Positions 1 to 8,030 of a stretch of 38,912 nucleotides of DNA are shown here, in pieces. The position numbers and the translations under genes are program-made. A model generated the notes under the pieces. The model was not told where the DNA came from. It made no database searches and saw only the letters and a program-made list of their open reading frames with translations. Source of the DNA: Bacteroidota bacterium (lineage in GTDB: Bacteria > Bacteroidota > Bacteroidia > Chitinophagales > Chitinophagaceae); NCBI GenBank assembly GCA_947460175.1, contig CANHGW010000027.1:1-38912 (forward strand). The letters run 5' to 3'. Position 1 is the stretch's first letter; each line of letters starts with the position of its first letter.

Positions 1-88
1 CTACAGCGGAAGCATTGCCTCGTTGTTTGCTGAGTTCTACAGCTCTAATTTTAAATTCTTGGTTGTACGTTTTTCGTATTGTTGTCAT
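1..88 (-). CDS. IS3-family transposase OrfA, N-terminal 29 residues (partial)
   Basis: Translating down from the ATG at 88 gives a peptide starting MTTIRKTYNQEFKIRAVEL and continuing to the window edge. The pattern of a basic start, then Y-x-x-E-F-K-x-x-A-V-x-L, is the first helix of the HTH_Tnp_1 DNA-binding domain found in OrfA of IS3-family elements. In the family OrfA binds the terminal repeats, and a frameshift product OrfAB with the DDE domain does the transposition; OrfB would lie outside the window. Family assignment rests on only 29 residues but the motif is distinctive. Confidence 0.7.
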   Translation of the reverse strand, partial: MTTIRKTYNQEFKIRAVELSKQRGNASAV

Positions 89-132
89 CTTGTAAAGTTC
101 GCACTTATTCTCTTAACTAATTTGTCCACTCA
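1..132 (-). mobile_element. Left end of an IS3-family insertion sequence (partial, runs off window)
   Basis: Reading the minus strand, the host gene at 130-480 breaks off. A stretch beginning TGAGTGGACAAATTAG follows, and then a short leader into a transposase OrfA start codon at 88. A TG dinucleotide at the end is usual for IS3-family termini. The boundary is inferred from where adhesin-like coding stops; the TGA that ends the host frame (130-132) appears to be the first three bases of the element. The other end and any target duplication lie outside the window, so the exact edge is uncertain by a few bases. Confidence 0.65.
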
Positions 133-480
133 AAGGTAGGAACTCCAGTTATCACGATACATCCAAAAAGTGACATTAGCAGGACTAACACCACGATTGG
201 TATAATCAATCGGTCTACTTACCAATATTTGTTTTGTGCCAGAGGTTACGCTTCTACTTGCAAATCGTGCAAAGCCAGCCCCCGAATGTGGGGATGCCGT
301 TGGAAATGTACTTGCAGATCGTCTCGTCCAAGGATTTACAGGTGTAATAATTGGTTTAATGCTCCATCCTGCTGGGGCAAATGTTACATTGTCAAAACTT
401 TCTGATCCCATTACCATTTGCGCCTTACTTCCAAATGCCATTAATAAGCAAATGAATAAAGTAAATAATTTTATTTTCAT
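130..480 (-). pseudogene. IS-interrupted N-terminal fragment of a secreted cleaved-adhesin/choice-of-anchor-J type protein
   Basis: The best start is the ATG at 480, giving a clear signal peptide (MKIKLFTLFICLLMAFGSKAQ, cleavage after AQ). The mature part has E-S-F-D followed by F-x-P-x-G-W, a W-T-R-R-S block, S-x-A-x-F-x-S-R-type strands and V-T-F-W-M-Y-R-D. This is the start of the jelly-roll domain of cleaved-adhesin or choice-of-anchor-J proteins, which usually run for hundreds of residues and end in a T9SS sorting tail. Here the frame stops after about 116 residues at a TGA coinciding with the insertion-sequence boundary. The rest of the gene presumably lies on the far side of the element. 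The fragment may still be exported but lacks any sorting tail. Confidence 0.65.
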
Positions 481-577
481 TCTTGTAATTTTAATAATTA
501 CAAATGTAATTGAATCCATAAGGCTTAATTCATTTAAATTTATTGAATAGGTTAACTTCTTAATATTATAGCTTAAT

Positions 578-604
578 AAAAAAGGCTACATAATCGTAGC
601 CTTT
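578..604 (-). terminator. Intrinsic terminator of the S46 peptidase gene
   Basis: Nine-base arms at 581-589 and 596-604 (aaaggctac / gtagccttt) close a 6-nt loop. On the minus strand the stem is followed by a run of U from the A tract at 578-583. It lies 23 nt beyond the stop codon of the peptidase gene. Confidence 0.85.
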
Positions 605-626
605 AAATTTATAATAATAGTATGTA

Positions 627-2780
627 TTAATTTCGAATAGTCATTTCATCCATTAATCTACGACCATCCAATACTTTATCAACTACCCAAAGGATATAGC
701 GTATATCAGCACAAATTGTACGTTTGTAACGCTTGTCGAATGCAATATCGCCACTCATCGCTTCCCAGTTTCCATCAAAAGCACAACCGATTAACTCGCC
801 ATTGCCATTGATAACCGGACTCCCTGAGTTTCCTCCTGTAATATCATTGGTAGTGATAAAACAAGTGACTAACCCACCAAGATTTCTATCTTCGTATGGA
901 CCATAATCTTTATTTTTCAAAAGTCCAACGATCTTAGGTTGAAGGTCAAATTCTTTATCGCCTGCTTTATATTTTTCAAGCAATCCATCAGCCATTGTAT
1001 AGTAATTAAAAAACACTGCATCTTTGGGTGCATATGAATTGACCTTGCCATACGTTACTCTCATAGTAGAATTCGCATCAGGATACATTTGCTTGTTTTT
1101 GTTTTTAACCAATAATGCTCCTTGGTATGCACGATTCAATTCAAACATTTCATAATTGAAATCATTGATTTGTGGTTCATAATATTCTTTGTAATTTTTT
1201 ACAACACTTAACGCATGCACAACAGCAGGATCGCGCAATAGTTTTTCTACATTATCTGCATTGCATAAATTTTTCATTTTGTTACTATCCAATAAAGCAG
1301 TGGTTGAGTAAACATAATTAGCATAATCATCAAATGCTTTTTGCCAGTTTTCTGATCCGAATTTTCCAAATACCTCCGTAGCATATACGCTTGGATGCTG
1401 TGCTCTTGGTATATCTTGATAAAACAATAAATTCATCGCAGAGAATACCCGCTTATCCAATGTTTCATTCATATTGTTCAATGCACCTTTTCGCATCATC
1501 ATGACACGCTTACACAACTTGTCGAGTGAGTCACGGCTTACCCTTGCATTGTATGCTTTTTCGATCATTTCAAACCCCATAGCTAACTTCGTCAAGGCAG
1601 GAGCCATAAAGGCTTCGCGGTAATATGTTTGATGTTTAGCATAAGGTGTATAGTTTGCATAAGCTCGTTGATAATCTGGTAAAACAGACTTCAAATCACG
1701 ATCATAACCTGATACCCATGATTGAAATTCGGATTCTTCGCGTTGTTTTTGTGCCAAAATATTCAAATTTTTTAATTGCTCAGTTTGACCAATAAAGTAC
1801 TTCCAATAATTAGCTATTGAAGCATATGAAGAAGCATATTGTAAATCTACTGCTGGATCTTTTTCCATTTCTTCACGCATGATAGAAAGTCTTTTATCAC
1901 GAATTTTTACTACTGAAGGATTGGATACATTGATAGCTAAATCTACTCCATAAGATGTAAGGTATCGTGTGGTACGACCAGGATAACCCATTATCATGGC
2001 ATAATCATTTTCACGAACACCTTTTACAGAAACAGGTAAATGATGTTTAGGGATATACGGACGATTGTTTTGAGAATAGGGTGCTGGCTTATTGTCGTTG
2101 TTGGAATAAACTCTAAACATAGAGAAGTCGCACGTATGACGTGGCCACATCCAATTGTCTGTATCGCCACCAAACTTACCTAAATTTTCTGGAGGTGCTG
2201 ATACCAATCGTACATCTGTGAAACGTTGATACACAAATAAATAATATTTATTTCCTGCATAAAAAGATTTCACCTCACTTTCATAAGTGCCATTTTCATT
2301 CGCTGCATTGGCAATTTCTTTCGCAATTTCTGCGAATCTTGTTTCTACGTCTTTTCCGTAGGCATCGTTGATATAGTTATTTACTTTGGCTGTAACATCC
2401 TCGATGCGAGATAGAAATTTTACACTTAAACCAGGGCATGGCAATTCTTCTTCAATACGATCAGCCATAAAACCATTCATTAAGAAATTTTGACTCACAC
2501 TGCTTAATGATGCTATTGCATCGTACCCACAGTGATGATTGGTTAATAGAAGTCCTTTGGATGAAATGATTTCACCTGTACATCCTCCACCGAAATGCAC
2601 GATGGCATCTTTCATTGAACTATTATTGATGCTATAGATTTGCTCAGGAGTAAGCTTAAGTCCCATGCGTTGCATGGCTTCATAGTTTTGTGAAATGAGC
2701 AATGGCATCCACATACCTTCATCGGCTTTTGAGCTGAACTGTGCGGTAATGATTAAAAGTAGAAAAAGAAGTTTTTTCAT
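627..2780 (-). CDS. S46 family dipeptidyl peptidase, DPP7-like
   Basis: This is a secreted serine exopeptidase that removes dipeptides from peptide N-termini, feeding amino-acid catabolism in the periplasm. A signal peptide occupies about residues 1-19. The chymotrypsin-like triad is visible: His83 in T-N-H-H-C-G, Asp218 in R-H-T-C-D-F, and Ser652 in G-G-N-S-G-S-P. The 717-residue length is normal for S46. The residue 18 positions after the catalytic Ser is Gly670, in F-D-G-N-W-E. In characterised S46 enzymes Gly here goes with hydrophobic P1 preference (DPP7), whereas Arg marks Asp/Glu-specific DPP11. The gene stands alone, with a TATATTTG promoter box at 2813-2820 and its own terminator. 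Family assignment is very secure; specificity is inferred from one residue. Confidence 0.95.
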   Translation of the reverse strand: MKKLLFLLLIITAQFSSKADEGMWMPLLISQNYEAMQRMGLKLTPEQIYSINNSSMKDAIVHFGGGCTGEIISSKGLLLTNHHCGYDAIASLSSVSQNFLMNGFMADRIEEELPCPGLSVKFLSRIEDVTAKVNNYINDAYGKDVETRFAEIAKEIANAANENGTYESEVKSFYAGNKYYLFVYQRFTDVRLVSAPPENLGKFGGDTDNWMWPRHTCDFSMFRVYSNNDNKPAPYSQNNRPYIPKHHLPVSVKGVRENDYAMIMGYPGRTTRYLTSYGVDLAINVSNPSVVKIRDKRLSIMREEMEKDPAVDLQYASSYASIANYWKYFIGQTEQLKNLNILAQKQREESEFQSWVSGYDRDLKSVLPDYQRAYANYTPYAKHQTYYREAFMAPALTKLAMGFEMIEKAYNARVSRDSLDKLCKRVMMMRKGALNNMNETLDKRVFSAMNLLFYQDIPRAQHPSVYATEVFGKFGSENWQKAFDDYANYVYSTTALLDSNKMKNLCNADNVEKLLRDPAVVHALSVVKNYKEYYEPQINDFNYEMFELNRAYQGALLVKNKNKQMYPDANSTMRVTYGKVNSYAPKDAVFFNYYTMADGLLEKYKAGDKEFDLQPKIVGLLKNKDYGPYEDRNLGGLVTCFITTNDITGGNSGSPVINGNGELIGCAFDGNWEAMSGDIAFDKRYKRTICADIRYILWVVDKVLDGRRLMDEMTIRN

Positions 2781-2812
2781 TGTAATAATTGATTAAAAAT
2801 TTATTGAGTGTA

Positions 2813-2820
2813 CAAATATA
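2813..2820 (-). promoter_or_regulatory. -7 promoter box for the S46 peptidase gene
   Basis: The minus strand reads TATATTTG, a full match to the Bacteroidota -7 consensus TAnnTTTG, about 32 nt before the ATG at 2780. No clear TTG -33 element was found at the usual spacing. Confidence 0.55.
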
Positions 2821-2863
2821 AGTTAGGGATGTTGTAGGATGCTATTTTTTTGATGAATGGTAT

Positions 2864-2888
2864 AAAAAAACCGCTCAGTGAGCGGTTT
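2864..2888 (-). terminator. Intrinsic terminator of the BON-LysM gene
   Basis: Arms aaaccgct (2868-2875) and agcggttt (2881-2888) form a strong stem. On the minus strand it is followed by seven U (A tract 2864-2870). It lies 20 nt after the BON-LysM stop codon and separates it from the peptidase gene. Confidence 0.88.
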
Positions 2889-2908
2889 AATTATTGAAAA
2901 GTTGAAAA

Positions 2909-3403
2909 TTATGCCAAAGCTGGTATACGCAACACTTGACCTGGATAGATTTCGTCTGCATCTTTGATCATTGGTTTGTTAGCTTCAAAGATAATTGGAT
3001 ATTTGCTTCCATCATTGTAGTTGTGTTCTGCAATTTTCCAAAGTGAATCACCTTTTTCAACTGTATAGTACGTACTATCTTTTTGCTCCAATGTTTCTAA
3101 GGCTGCAATCGTCATGTTGTTGTCAACTTCTGCTACACCTGCAATGTTACCTGCTGTCAAGGCTACTTTTTCATAATCTGCCTTTGTTGCACATTCGCCC
3201 GTAAGGGTCAATTTGCCAGCACCATCTAATGTAAAGTCAAAGTTTTTGATATCTAAGCCTACGCTATCAATGTAACGACGTACAGCGTCTTTTTGGTTTT
3301 GTGCAATTACATCAGGTTGCACACCTGGATTTTTAGCAAACTCTTCTTCGTGGCTACCAAATATTTTTTTTCCTGCTTCTTTGATAAATGAAAATAATCC
3401 CAT
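2909..3403 (-). CDS. BON and LysM domain protein (Kbp/YgaU-like)
   Basis: This 164-residue protein has the same architecture and length as E. coli Kbp (YgaU), a cytoplasmic potassium-binding protein. A BON domain spans roughly residues 35-105 and a C-terminal LysM domain roughly 113-162 (Y-T-V-E-K-G-D-S-L-W-K-I-A, ending P-G-Q-V-L-R-I-P). There is no signal peptide; the start MGLFSFIKEAGKKIFG is the amphipathic N-terminus also seen in Kbp. The ATG at 3403 lies 79 nt downstream of the response-regulator gene, with a near-consensus TATATTTC upstream, so it could be transcribed separately. K+ binding is inferred from the homologue only. Confidence 0.88.
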   Translation of the reverse strand: MGLFSFIKEAGKKIFGSHEEEFAKNPGVQPDVIAQNQKDAVRRYIDSVGLDIKNFDFTLDGAGKLTLTGECATKADYEKVALTAGNIAGVAEVDNNMTIAALETLEQKDSTYYTVEKGDSLWKIAEHNYNDGSKYPIIFEANKPMIKDADEIYPGQVLRIPALA

Positions 3404-3482
3404 GGTTAAATATGTTTTTTAATTTTTAATAATTAAGAAATATAGATAAGTTCTATAATCCTCCTAGTTAAATAGAATTTAA

Positions 3483-4202
3483 TTATAAACTCATGGTATC
3501 TTTAAATTTAACTGCTTGTCGGCGAGACACTTCAATTTCTTCTCCACCTTGTAAGGTCACCTTTAAACCACCATTGAATTGAGCATCTATTTTAGAAATC
3601 ATTAAGAGATTGATAATATGCTTACGATTTGCGCGAAAAAATACTTTAGGATCTAGGCGTTCCTCAAGTGCATTCAGTGATTTTAATATCATTGGTTTAT
3701 TGTTACCAAAAAGTACCTTGGCATAATTGCCCACACTTTCAAACAAGCGTACTTCGCCCAATTTTACAAACCAACATCGCTCGCCATCTTTTACAAAAAC
3801 TTGATCTGCTACACCCAATTGGTCTCGTGGAATTTGAGATTGCTTCTCAATGCTTTTTTTCACTTTATTGATAGCATCAGACAAGCGATGTGTTTCAATA
3901 GGCTTTAGTAAATAATCGAGTGCATTGAATTCAAAGGCCTTAATTGCAAATTCGTTGTAGGCAGTTGTAAAGACGACCTTGGGTGTATATTCTAATACAT
4001 CTAACAAATCAAATCCGGTTTTATTGCCTGGCATTTGAATATCTAAAAAAATCAAATCAGGTTTGGCTTCTTCAATTTTTTCTACTGCCTCTTGTACATT
4101 GACTGCTTCGTCAATGATTTCAATTTCAGGAAAATCGCTTAAGATTTTTTTCAATTCGTTTCGTGCAAGTCTTTCGTCATCGACGATAATAGTACGTATC
4201 AT
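3483..4202 (-). CDS. LytTR-family response regulator
   Basis: Residues 1-120 form a receiver domain with Asp8/Asp9 for Mg2+, phospho-acceptor Asp54 (F-L-D-I-Q-M-P-G), Thr79/80 and Lys100 (L-L-K-P). Residues about 135-238 form a LytTR DNA-binding domain (V-F-V-K-D-G-E-R-C-W-F at the start, F-R-A-N-R-K-H-I-I-N near the middle). It is a transcription factor of the LytR/AgrA/AlgR class, phosphorylated by a sensor kinase. It begins 10 nt after the LytS-type kinase gene, so the two form an operon and very likely a cognate pair. Targets are not evident; the outer-membrane protein gene upstream of the kinase is a possible neighbour target. Confidence 0.95.
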   Translation of the reverse strand: MIRTIIVDDERLARNELKKILSDFPEIEIIDEAVNVQEAVEKIEEAKPDLIFLDIQMPGNKTGFDLLDVLEYTPKVVFTTAYNEFAIKAFEFNALDYLLKPIETHRLSDAINKVKKSIEKQSQIPRDQLGVADQVFVKDGERCWFVKLGEVRLFESVGNYAKVLFGNNKPMILKSLNALEERLDPKVFFRANRKHIINLLMISKIDAQFNGGLKVTLQGGEEIEVSRRQAVKFKDTMSL

Positions 4203-4212
4203 AATGGTATTA

Positions 4213-5250
4213 TTAAGGATTGATTGATAAGATAATTTTTACTAGTACATGTTGTGAATCCAATTGTGAAATAGAAAGGGACGCTCGAACACCATAGAGA
4301 TATTGCAAACGTTGTATACTTGAACTGAGTCCAAAGCCAAGGCTATTCTCATTCTGCTCATTGGTATCGAGTATGCCTGTATTGATAAGTTCGATGATGA
4401 GTTGATTATGTTCTATTCGAGTATGGATATGTATATCACCTCCTTTTTCTACTTTTGAAATTCCATGTTTAATTGCATTCTCTACGAGTGTTTGCATCAT
4501 CATAGTAGGTACTTGAATTGGAAGACTATTTGGATCAATCTGTTTTACCACATGAAGTCGTTCTTCAAAGCGTATTTTTTCTAAGTCGAGGTAATCGTCT
4601 ACCAATTGCAATTCATTTTCGAGTGTGTCTGTTGCTTCTTGCTTTGTAATCGAGTTGCGAAGTATGTTAGATATTTTGGTAATCGCTTTACGAGCAAGTT
4701 CAGGGTCTTCGTCTATCAACGCACGTATACTATTAAGTGAGTTAAAAATAAAATGAGGTTGAAGATTTGATCGCATGGTTTTAATTTCCATATCTTTCAT
4801 CGACGATTCCAATTGCAATCGCTTGATCAACGATGCACGACTATTTTCGATATAATGCCATATAAAATAGATGATTGTCCATAAGGCCAATAACATGAAA
4901 ATTGAAATCCAAGAACCTATAATAGAAAGCCAATTGGAATTATCGAATACATCACGTATCAATATAAATACGAGGATATAATACCAACAAGTATAAAGAC
5001 TAGCTTGTATGAATAAGGCTATAAAAACTCGAAAGGTTAGTTTCTCGGTTAATAATGAATGCCAATCATGTTGTTTGATATAGCGACGAAAAAAAGAAGT
5101 CAACAAAATACCACTCCCTGCTAATAATATGTCGATGATAACAACCGCCTTGGTAAGTTCATTGGTAAGTAATGCTATATAGACATTGAGGACTGCAAAA
5201 AGGCCCCAACCCAATAATTGAAAAATAAAAAATTTAGATACCTTACCCAC
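4213..5250 (-). CDS. LytS-type sensor histidine kinase
   Basis: This membrane kinase has about four hydrophobic segments in its first 135 residues and a short coiled linker. The His_kinase domain follows with L-Q-P-H-F-I-F-N-S-L-N-S-I as the phospho-acceptor motif (H171 if counted from the upstream ATG). An HATPase region shows L-V-E-N-A-I-K-H-G and G-F-G-L-S-S-S-I-Q-R-L. It presumably phosphorylates the LytTR regulator encoded 10 nt downstream. An in-frame ATG at 5265 exists, but a perfect TACATTTG -7 box (5255-5262) lies inside those first codons. I therefore place the start at GTG 5250, four bases after the box, giving MGKVSKFF and an apparently leaderless mRNA. No periplasmic sensor domain is present. 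Confidence 0.9.
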   Translation of the reverse strand: MGKVSKFFIFQLLGWGLFAVLNVYIALLTNELTKAVVIIDILLAGSGILLTSFFRRYIKQHDWHSLLTEKLTFRVFIALFIQASLYTCWYYILVFILIRDVFDNSNWLSIIGSWISIFMLLALWTIIYFIWHYIENSRASLIKRLQLESSMKDMEIKTMRSNLQPHFIFNSLNSIRALIDEDPELARKAITKISNILRNSITKQEATDTLENELQLVDDYLDLEKIRFEERLHVVKQIDPNSLPIQVPTMMMQTLVENAIKHGISKVEKGGDIHIHTRIEHNQLIIELINTGILDTNEQNENSLGFGLSSSIQRLQYLYGVRASLSISQLDSQHVLVKIILSINP

Positions 5251-5254
5251 TGTA

Positions 5255-5262
5255 CAAATGTA
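5255..5262 (-). promoter_or_regulatory. -7 promoter box for the LytS-LytTR operon
   Basis: TACATTTG on the minus strand matches TAnnTTTG exactly. It overlaps codons 2-4 of the longest open frame, which makes the upstream ATG at 5265 an unlikely start and favours GTG 5250. Confidence 0.55.
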
Positions 5263-5306
5263 CATAGAAGGCTATAAATCCTTGACTTATTTTGACAAAT
5301 GGAAGA

Positions 5307-5324
5307 ATACGTTTATAAACGTAT
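5307..5324. other. Perfect 18-bp palindrome between the outer-membrane protein and kinase genes
   Basis: ATACGTTTATAAACGTAT is a perfect inverted repeat with no loop, ending 5 bp short of the outer-membrane protein stop codon and 45-62 bp upstream of the kinase -7 box. There is no U-tract on either side, so it does not look like a standard terminator; an operator is possible. Confidence 0.4.
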
Positions 5325-5329
5325 AATTA

Positions 5330-6031
5330 TTATAATCCTGTCAAACAAACTCCTAACTGGAATGGTCTAATATTTTCGGGACCACTATTGGCGCGAAACA
5401 GATTGCTAATATTATACGCACCATACACCGAGAAATTGCCATACCCCAAACGAAGTGTAGCGGCATAACGCCATGTTTCGATGTATCGTTTAGTAACTAC
5501 TTTGTCTACAATAGGTTTGCTATTGAGTGTATATTTTCCTTTGGTATGGGATGATATAAGAGCGCCAACTCGTAGACCGATGGCAGCTTTGAATCCTACA
5601 TTGCGATTTTCTTTATTTGCAAAATACCGAAGTTCGAAAGGTGCTTCTACATAAGCTGTTGTCAATTTGTATTTTTTATACGAAGGATTCGTTTCTGGTA
5701 AAAATTTGATTGCAGGCGTTGTATCTGATATATCGAGTACTTGATTTTTGAAATAAATATTGCTCGTACCAATACCAACTCCTGCTGCAAAACTAAAATT
5801 GGATTTTGCAATCGGGAAGTCGTAACATAAGTACGCATTAAAGACTCTTCCTAGTGAAGTGGTAACAATGCTATCAGGCACGTTGGTCCATTTTTCGGTA
5901 CCAATTTGTATCATTACATAATCGCGTGATGGAGCTGAATAAGATTTTTTGGTGGCCTCTAAACTGCCCGTTTGAGCATCGACATTGGAAAGGCAAAACA
6001 AGAAGGCAATCGCTAATAAGTATTTAGTCAT
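5330..6031 (-). CDS. Small outer-membrane beta-barrel-like protein of unknown function
   Basis: I do not recognise a named family. The 233-residue product has a signal peptide (about 1-19, ending V-D-A-Q). Alternating hydrophobic/aromatic strands follow, such as F-S-F-A-A-G-V-G-I-G, F-E-L-R-Y-F, V-G-F-K-A-A-I-G-L-R-V-G and A-A-T-L-R-L-G-Y-G-N-F-S-V-Y-G-A-Y, ending in P-F-Q-L-G-V-C-L-T-G-L. This pattern is typical of 8- to 10-strand outer-membrane barrels annotated as PorT-like or OMP_b-brl in Bacteroidota. It has a complete promoter of its own (6048-6076) and lies just upstream of the LytS-LytTR genes on the same strand, with no obvious terminator between. Confidence 0.7.
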   Translation of the reverse strand: MTKYLLAIAFLFCLSNVDAQTGSLEATKKSYSAPSRDYVMIQIGTEKWTNVPDSIVTTSLGRVFNAYLCYDFPIAKSNFSFAAGVGIGTSNIYFKNQVLDISDTTPAIKFLPETNPSYKKYKLTTAYVEAPFELRYFANKENRNVGFKAAIGLRVGALISSHTKGKYTLNSKPIVDKVVTKRYIETWRYAATLRLGYGNFSVYGAYNISNLFRANSGPENIRPFQLGVCLTGL

Positions 6032-6047
6032 ATAGATAAGTTGGGCG

Positions 6048-6076
6048 CAAAGATATTGATTTCACTCTATAACAAA
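6048..6076 (-). promoter_or_regulatory. Complete Bacteroidota promoter for the outer-membrane protein gene
   Basis: On the minus strand TTTG (6073-6076) is followed by 17 nt and then TATCTTTG (6048-6055). This matches both the -33 and -7 consensus elements. The predicted leader to the ATG at 6031 is about 12 nt. Confidence 0.75.
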
Positions 6077-6106
6077 GCGTTAAAATAGAAAAGCATTAAA
6101 ATCGGA

Positions 6107-7069
6107 CTAATTGTAAAAATGTCGGTTGGTTTTATACCATTCAAATGCCTGCTGAAGGCCTTGCTGAACCGATATGGTAGGGCTATATTCAAGCAATAAC
6201 TTGGCTTTGTCGATATTGGCTAGGCTATGTGGTATATCGCCCACTCTAAATGGACCAAATTGAGGCTCGAGAGTTGAACCTGCGATTTCGCGGATGTAAT
6301 TATACAATTGAAGCAGTGTGGTACTTTCACCAAAGGCCACATTATACACTTGATTTACAGCTTCAGCGTTTGTTGTAAACAAGGCTTTGATATTGGCTTG
6401 TACTACATTATCTACATACGTAAAATCGCGACTATAACTACCATCTCCATTCATAGTAGGTGCTTGATTGGCTATGATAGCATCCATAAACAAGGGAATC
6501 ACAGCGGCATATGCTCCTTTAGGGCTTTGATGGGGTCCAAATACATTGAAGTAGCGTAAGCCAATAAATTCCATACCATATGTTTTGGCAAATACGTCGG
6601 CATAGAGTTCCATTACATATTTGGTGACTGCATAAGGCGACAATGGACGACCAATTACATCTTCTACCTTCGGAAGTGATTGACTATCGCCATAGGTTGA
6701 TGATGAAGCGGCATATACAATACGCTTGATACCTGCATTTTTAGCCGCTGTATAGATATTGAGCGAGCCCGTTATATTGTTGGCATTGGTATTGACAGGA
6801 TCTACAATGCTACGAGGTACAGAGCCCAAGGCCGCTTGATGACTCACAAGTTCCATACCTATCATAGCTCGTTCGCACGTTGCAAAATCAGTGATATCGC
6901 CTACTATCAATTCAAACTTCGGATGTTGTATTACATCTTGTAAGTTTTGTCGATAGCCTGTACTGAAATTATCCAATACCCTCACTTTTGTGATTTGATT
7001 ATGTTGCAAAAATGCTTTGGTTAGGTTGGAACCTATAAAACCTGCACCACCTGTTAGAAGGACTTTCAT
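6107..7069 (-). CDS. UDP-sugar C4-epimerase, WbpP-like (extended SDR)
   Basis: This NAD-dependent extended short-chain dehydrogenase interconverts the C4 configuration of a UDP-hexose. The Rossmann motif G-G-A-G-F-I-G is at 7-13 and the catalytic residues are Ser122-124 (S-S-S-T-Y-G-D) and Tyr146/Lys150 (Y-A-V-T-K). The block A-A-L-G-S-V-P-R-S (80-87) is characteristic of the WbpP/TviC group, which epimerises UDP-GlcNAc or UDP-GlcNAcA. The 320-residue length is a little short of WbpP (about 340). It is the last gene of the polysaccharide cluster, 10 nt after a second epimerase. The exact substrate is an inference; UDP-Glc/UDP-Gal remains possible. Confidence 0.88.
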   Translation of the reverse strand: MKVLLTGGAGFIGSNLTKAFLQHNQITKVRVLDNFSTGYRQNLQDVIQHPKFELIVGDITDFATCERAMIGMELVSHQAALGSVPRSIVDPVNTNANNITGSLNIYTAAKNAGIKRIVYAASSSTYGDSQSLPKVEDVIGRPLSPYAVTKYVMELYADVFAKTYGMEFIGLRYFNVFGPHQSPKGAYAAVIPLFMDAIIANQAPTMNGDGSYSRDFTYVDNVVQANIKALFTTNAEAVNQVYNVAFGESTTLLQLYNYIREIAGSTLEPQFGPFRVGDIPHSLANIDKAKLLLEYSPTISVQQGLQQAFEWYKTNRHFYN

Positions 7070-7079
7070 AATATAATAA

Positions 7080-8030
7080 TTATAACAACGATTTTATTGT
7101 TTTATCCAATCCTTCTTCAAGCGAGTAAGGTGCCTTGAAGCTTGTCTCTTGTATTTTCTTATTTGAGAACTGAGTTGTCGCACAGAATTTTTTAATTCTT
7201 ACAGAACTTATGCTAAATTCTTTTCCTGATAATTTACTTAACATATCAAATCCTATACCAGCTAAATAACCAATAAAATAAGGTATCTTAAACGAGCTAA
7301 TTTCTTTTCCGCTACTTTTGGCAATGATATTGATTAATTGATTTGTATTCAAATCCGGTTTGTCTACATAGTTGAAAAGATGATAACCCTTGAGTTGACT
7401 ATTCAAACAATATTGAATGAATGCAACTACATTTCCTACATAGGACATTGACTTAATGTTATTGCCACTCCCTACCATTTTAAAACTCCCTTTAAGGATT
7501 TGTTGAAGCAAGTTGTAAACATTTCCCCTATTTTCTGGACCAAATACGACCGTTGGTCTTAATATGATCAATGTTCTTTCTTCGGGTTTTTCGTTATACC
7601 AAGCACGAAGAACGTCCTCAGCTTGGTATTTACTAATTCCGTAATGATTGAATGGATCTACAGGAAATGCCTCATCTGGATTGGGTTTATTTAACCCATA
7701 TACCGCCACTGTACTTGTAAATACAATCTTTTGAATGTTCTTTTTCCTCATCTCCTCCAATACATTTCGAGTACCTTCAACATTTACATCATAATACAAT
7801 GAAATGGGATTAACATTGTCCTTGTGTTCAGCTGCTAGCAAAACAACCCAATCGGTTGTATTTAAATTTTGACTTAATTGATTGGTATCTCTTATATCTG
7901 TGAGAATAGTATCGTGTCGTGTTGATTTGGTTTTATCCAAGTTGAATACCGAATAAGTTTCTTTTAATTTATCTACTAAATTTCGACCAATAAATCCAGA
8001 CCCACCAATAACAGTTATAGTTTCATTCAT
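7080..8030 (-). CDS. NAD-dependent epimerase/dehydratase (extended SDR)
   Basis: A nucleotide-sugar (or lipid-linked sugar) epimerase/dehydratase/reductase. It shows I-G-G-S-G-F-I-G at 8-15, T-S-T-V-A-V-Y-G at 105-112, and the Tyr130/Lys134 pair in Y-G-I-S-K. The C-terminal half contains a hydrophobic segment (P-Y-F-I-G-Y-L-A-G-I-G-F-D-M-L). That feature is seen in membrane-associated members acting on polyprenyl-linked sugars, such as the GlcNAc-PP-undecaprenol epimerase Gnu, but I cannot confirm that identity. Its ATG overlaps the stop of the upstream glycosyltransferase by four bases (ATGA), so the two are translationally coupled in the polysaccharide operon. Confidence 0.85.
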   Translation of the reverse strand: MNETITVIGGSGFIGRNLVDKLKETYSVFNLDKTKSTRHDTILTDIRDTNQLSQNLNTTDWVVLLAAEHKDNVNPISLYYDVNVEGTRNVLEEMRKKNIQKIVFTSTVAVYGLNKPNPDEAFPVDPFNHYGISKYQAEDVLRAWYNEKPEERTLIILRPTVVFGPENRGNVYNLLQQILKGSFKMVGSGNNIKSMSYVGNVVAFIQYCLNSQLKGYHLFNYVDKPDLNTNQLINIIAKSSGKEISSFKIPYFIGYLAGIGFDMLSKLSGKEFSISSVRIKKFCATTQFSNKKIQETSFKAPYSLEEGLDKTIKSLL

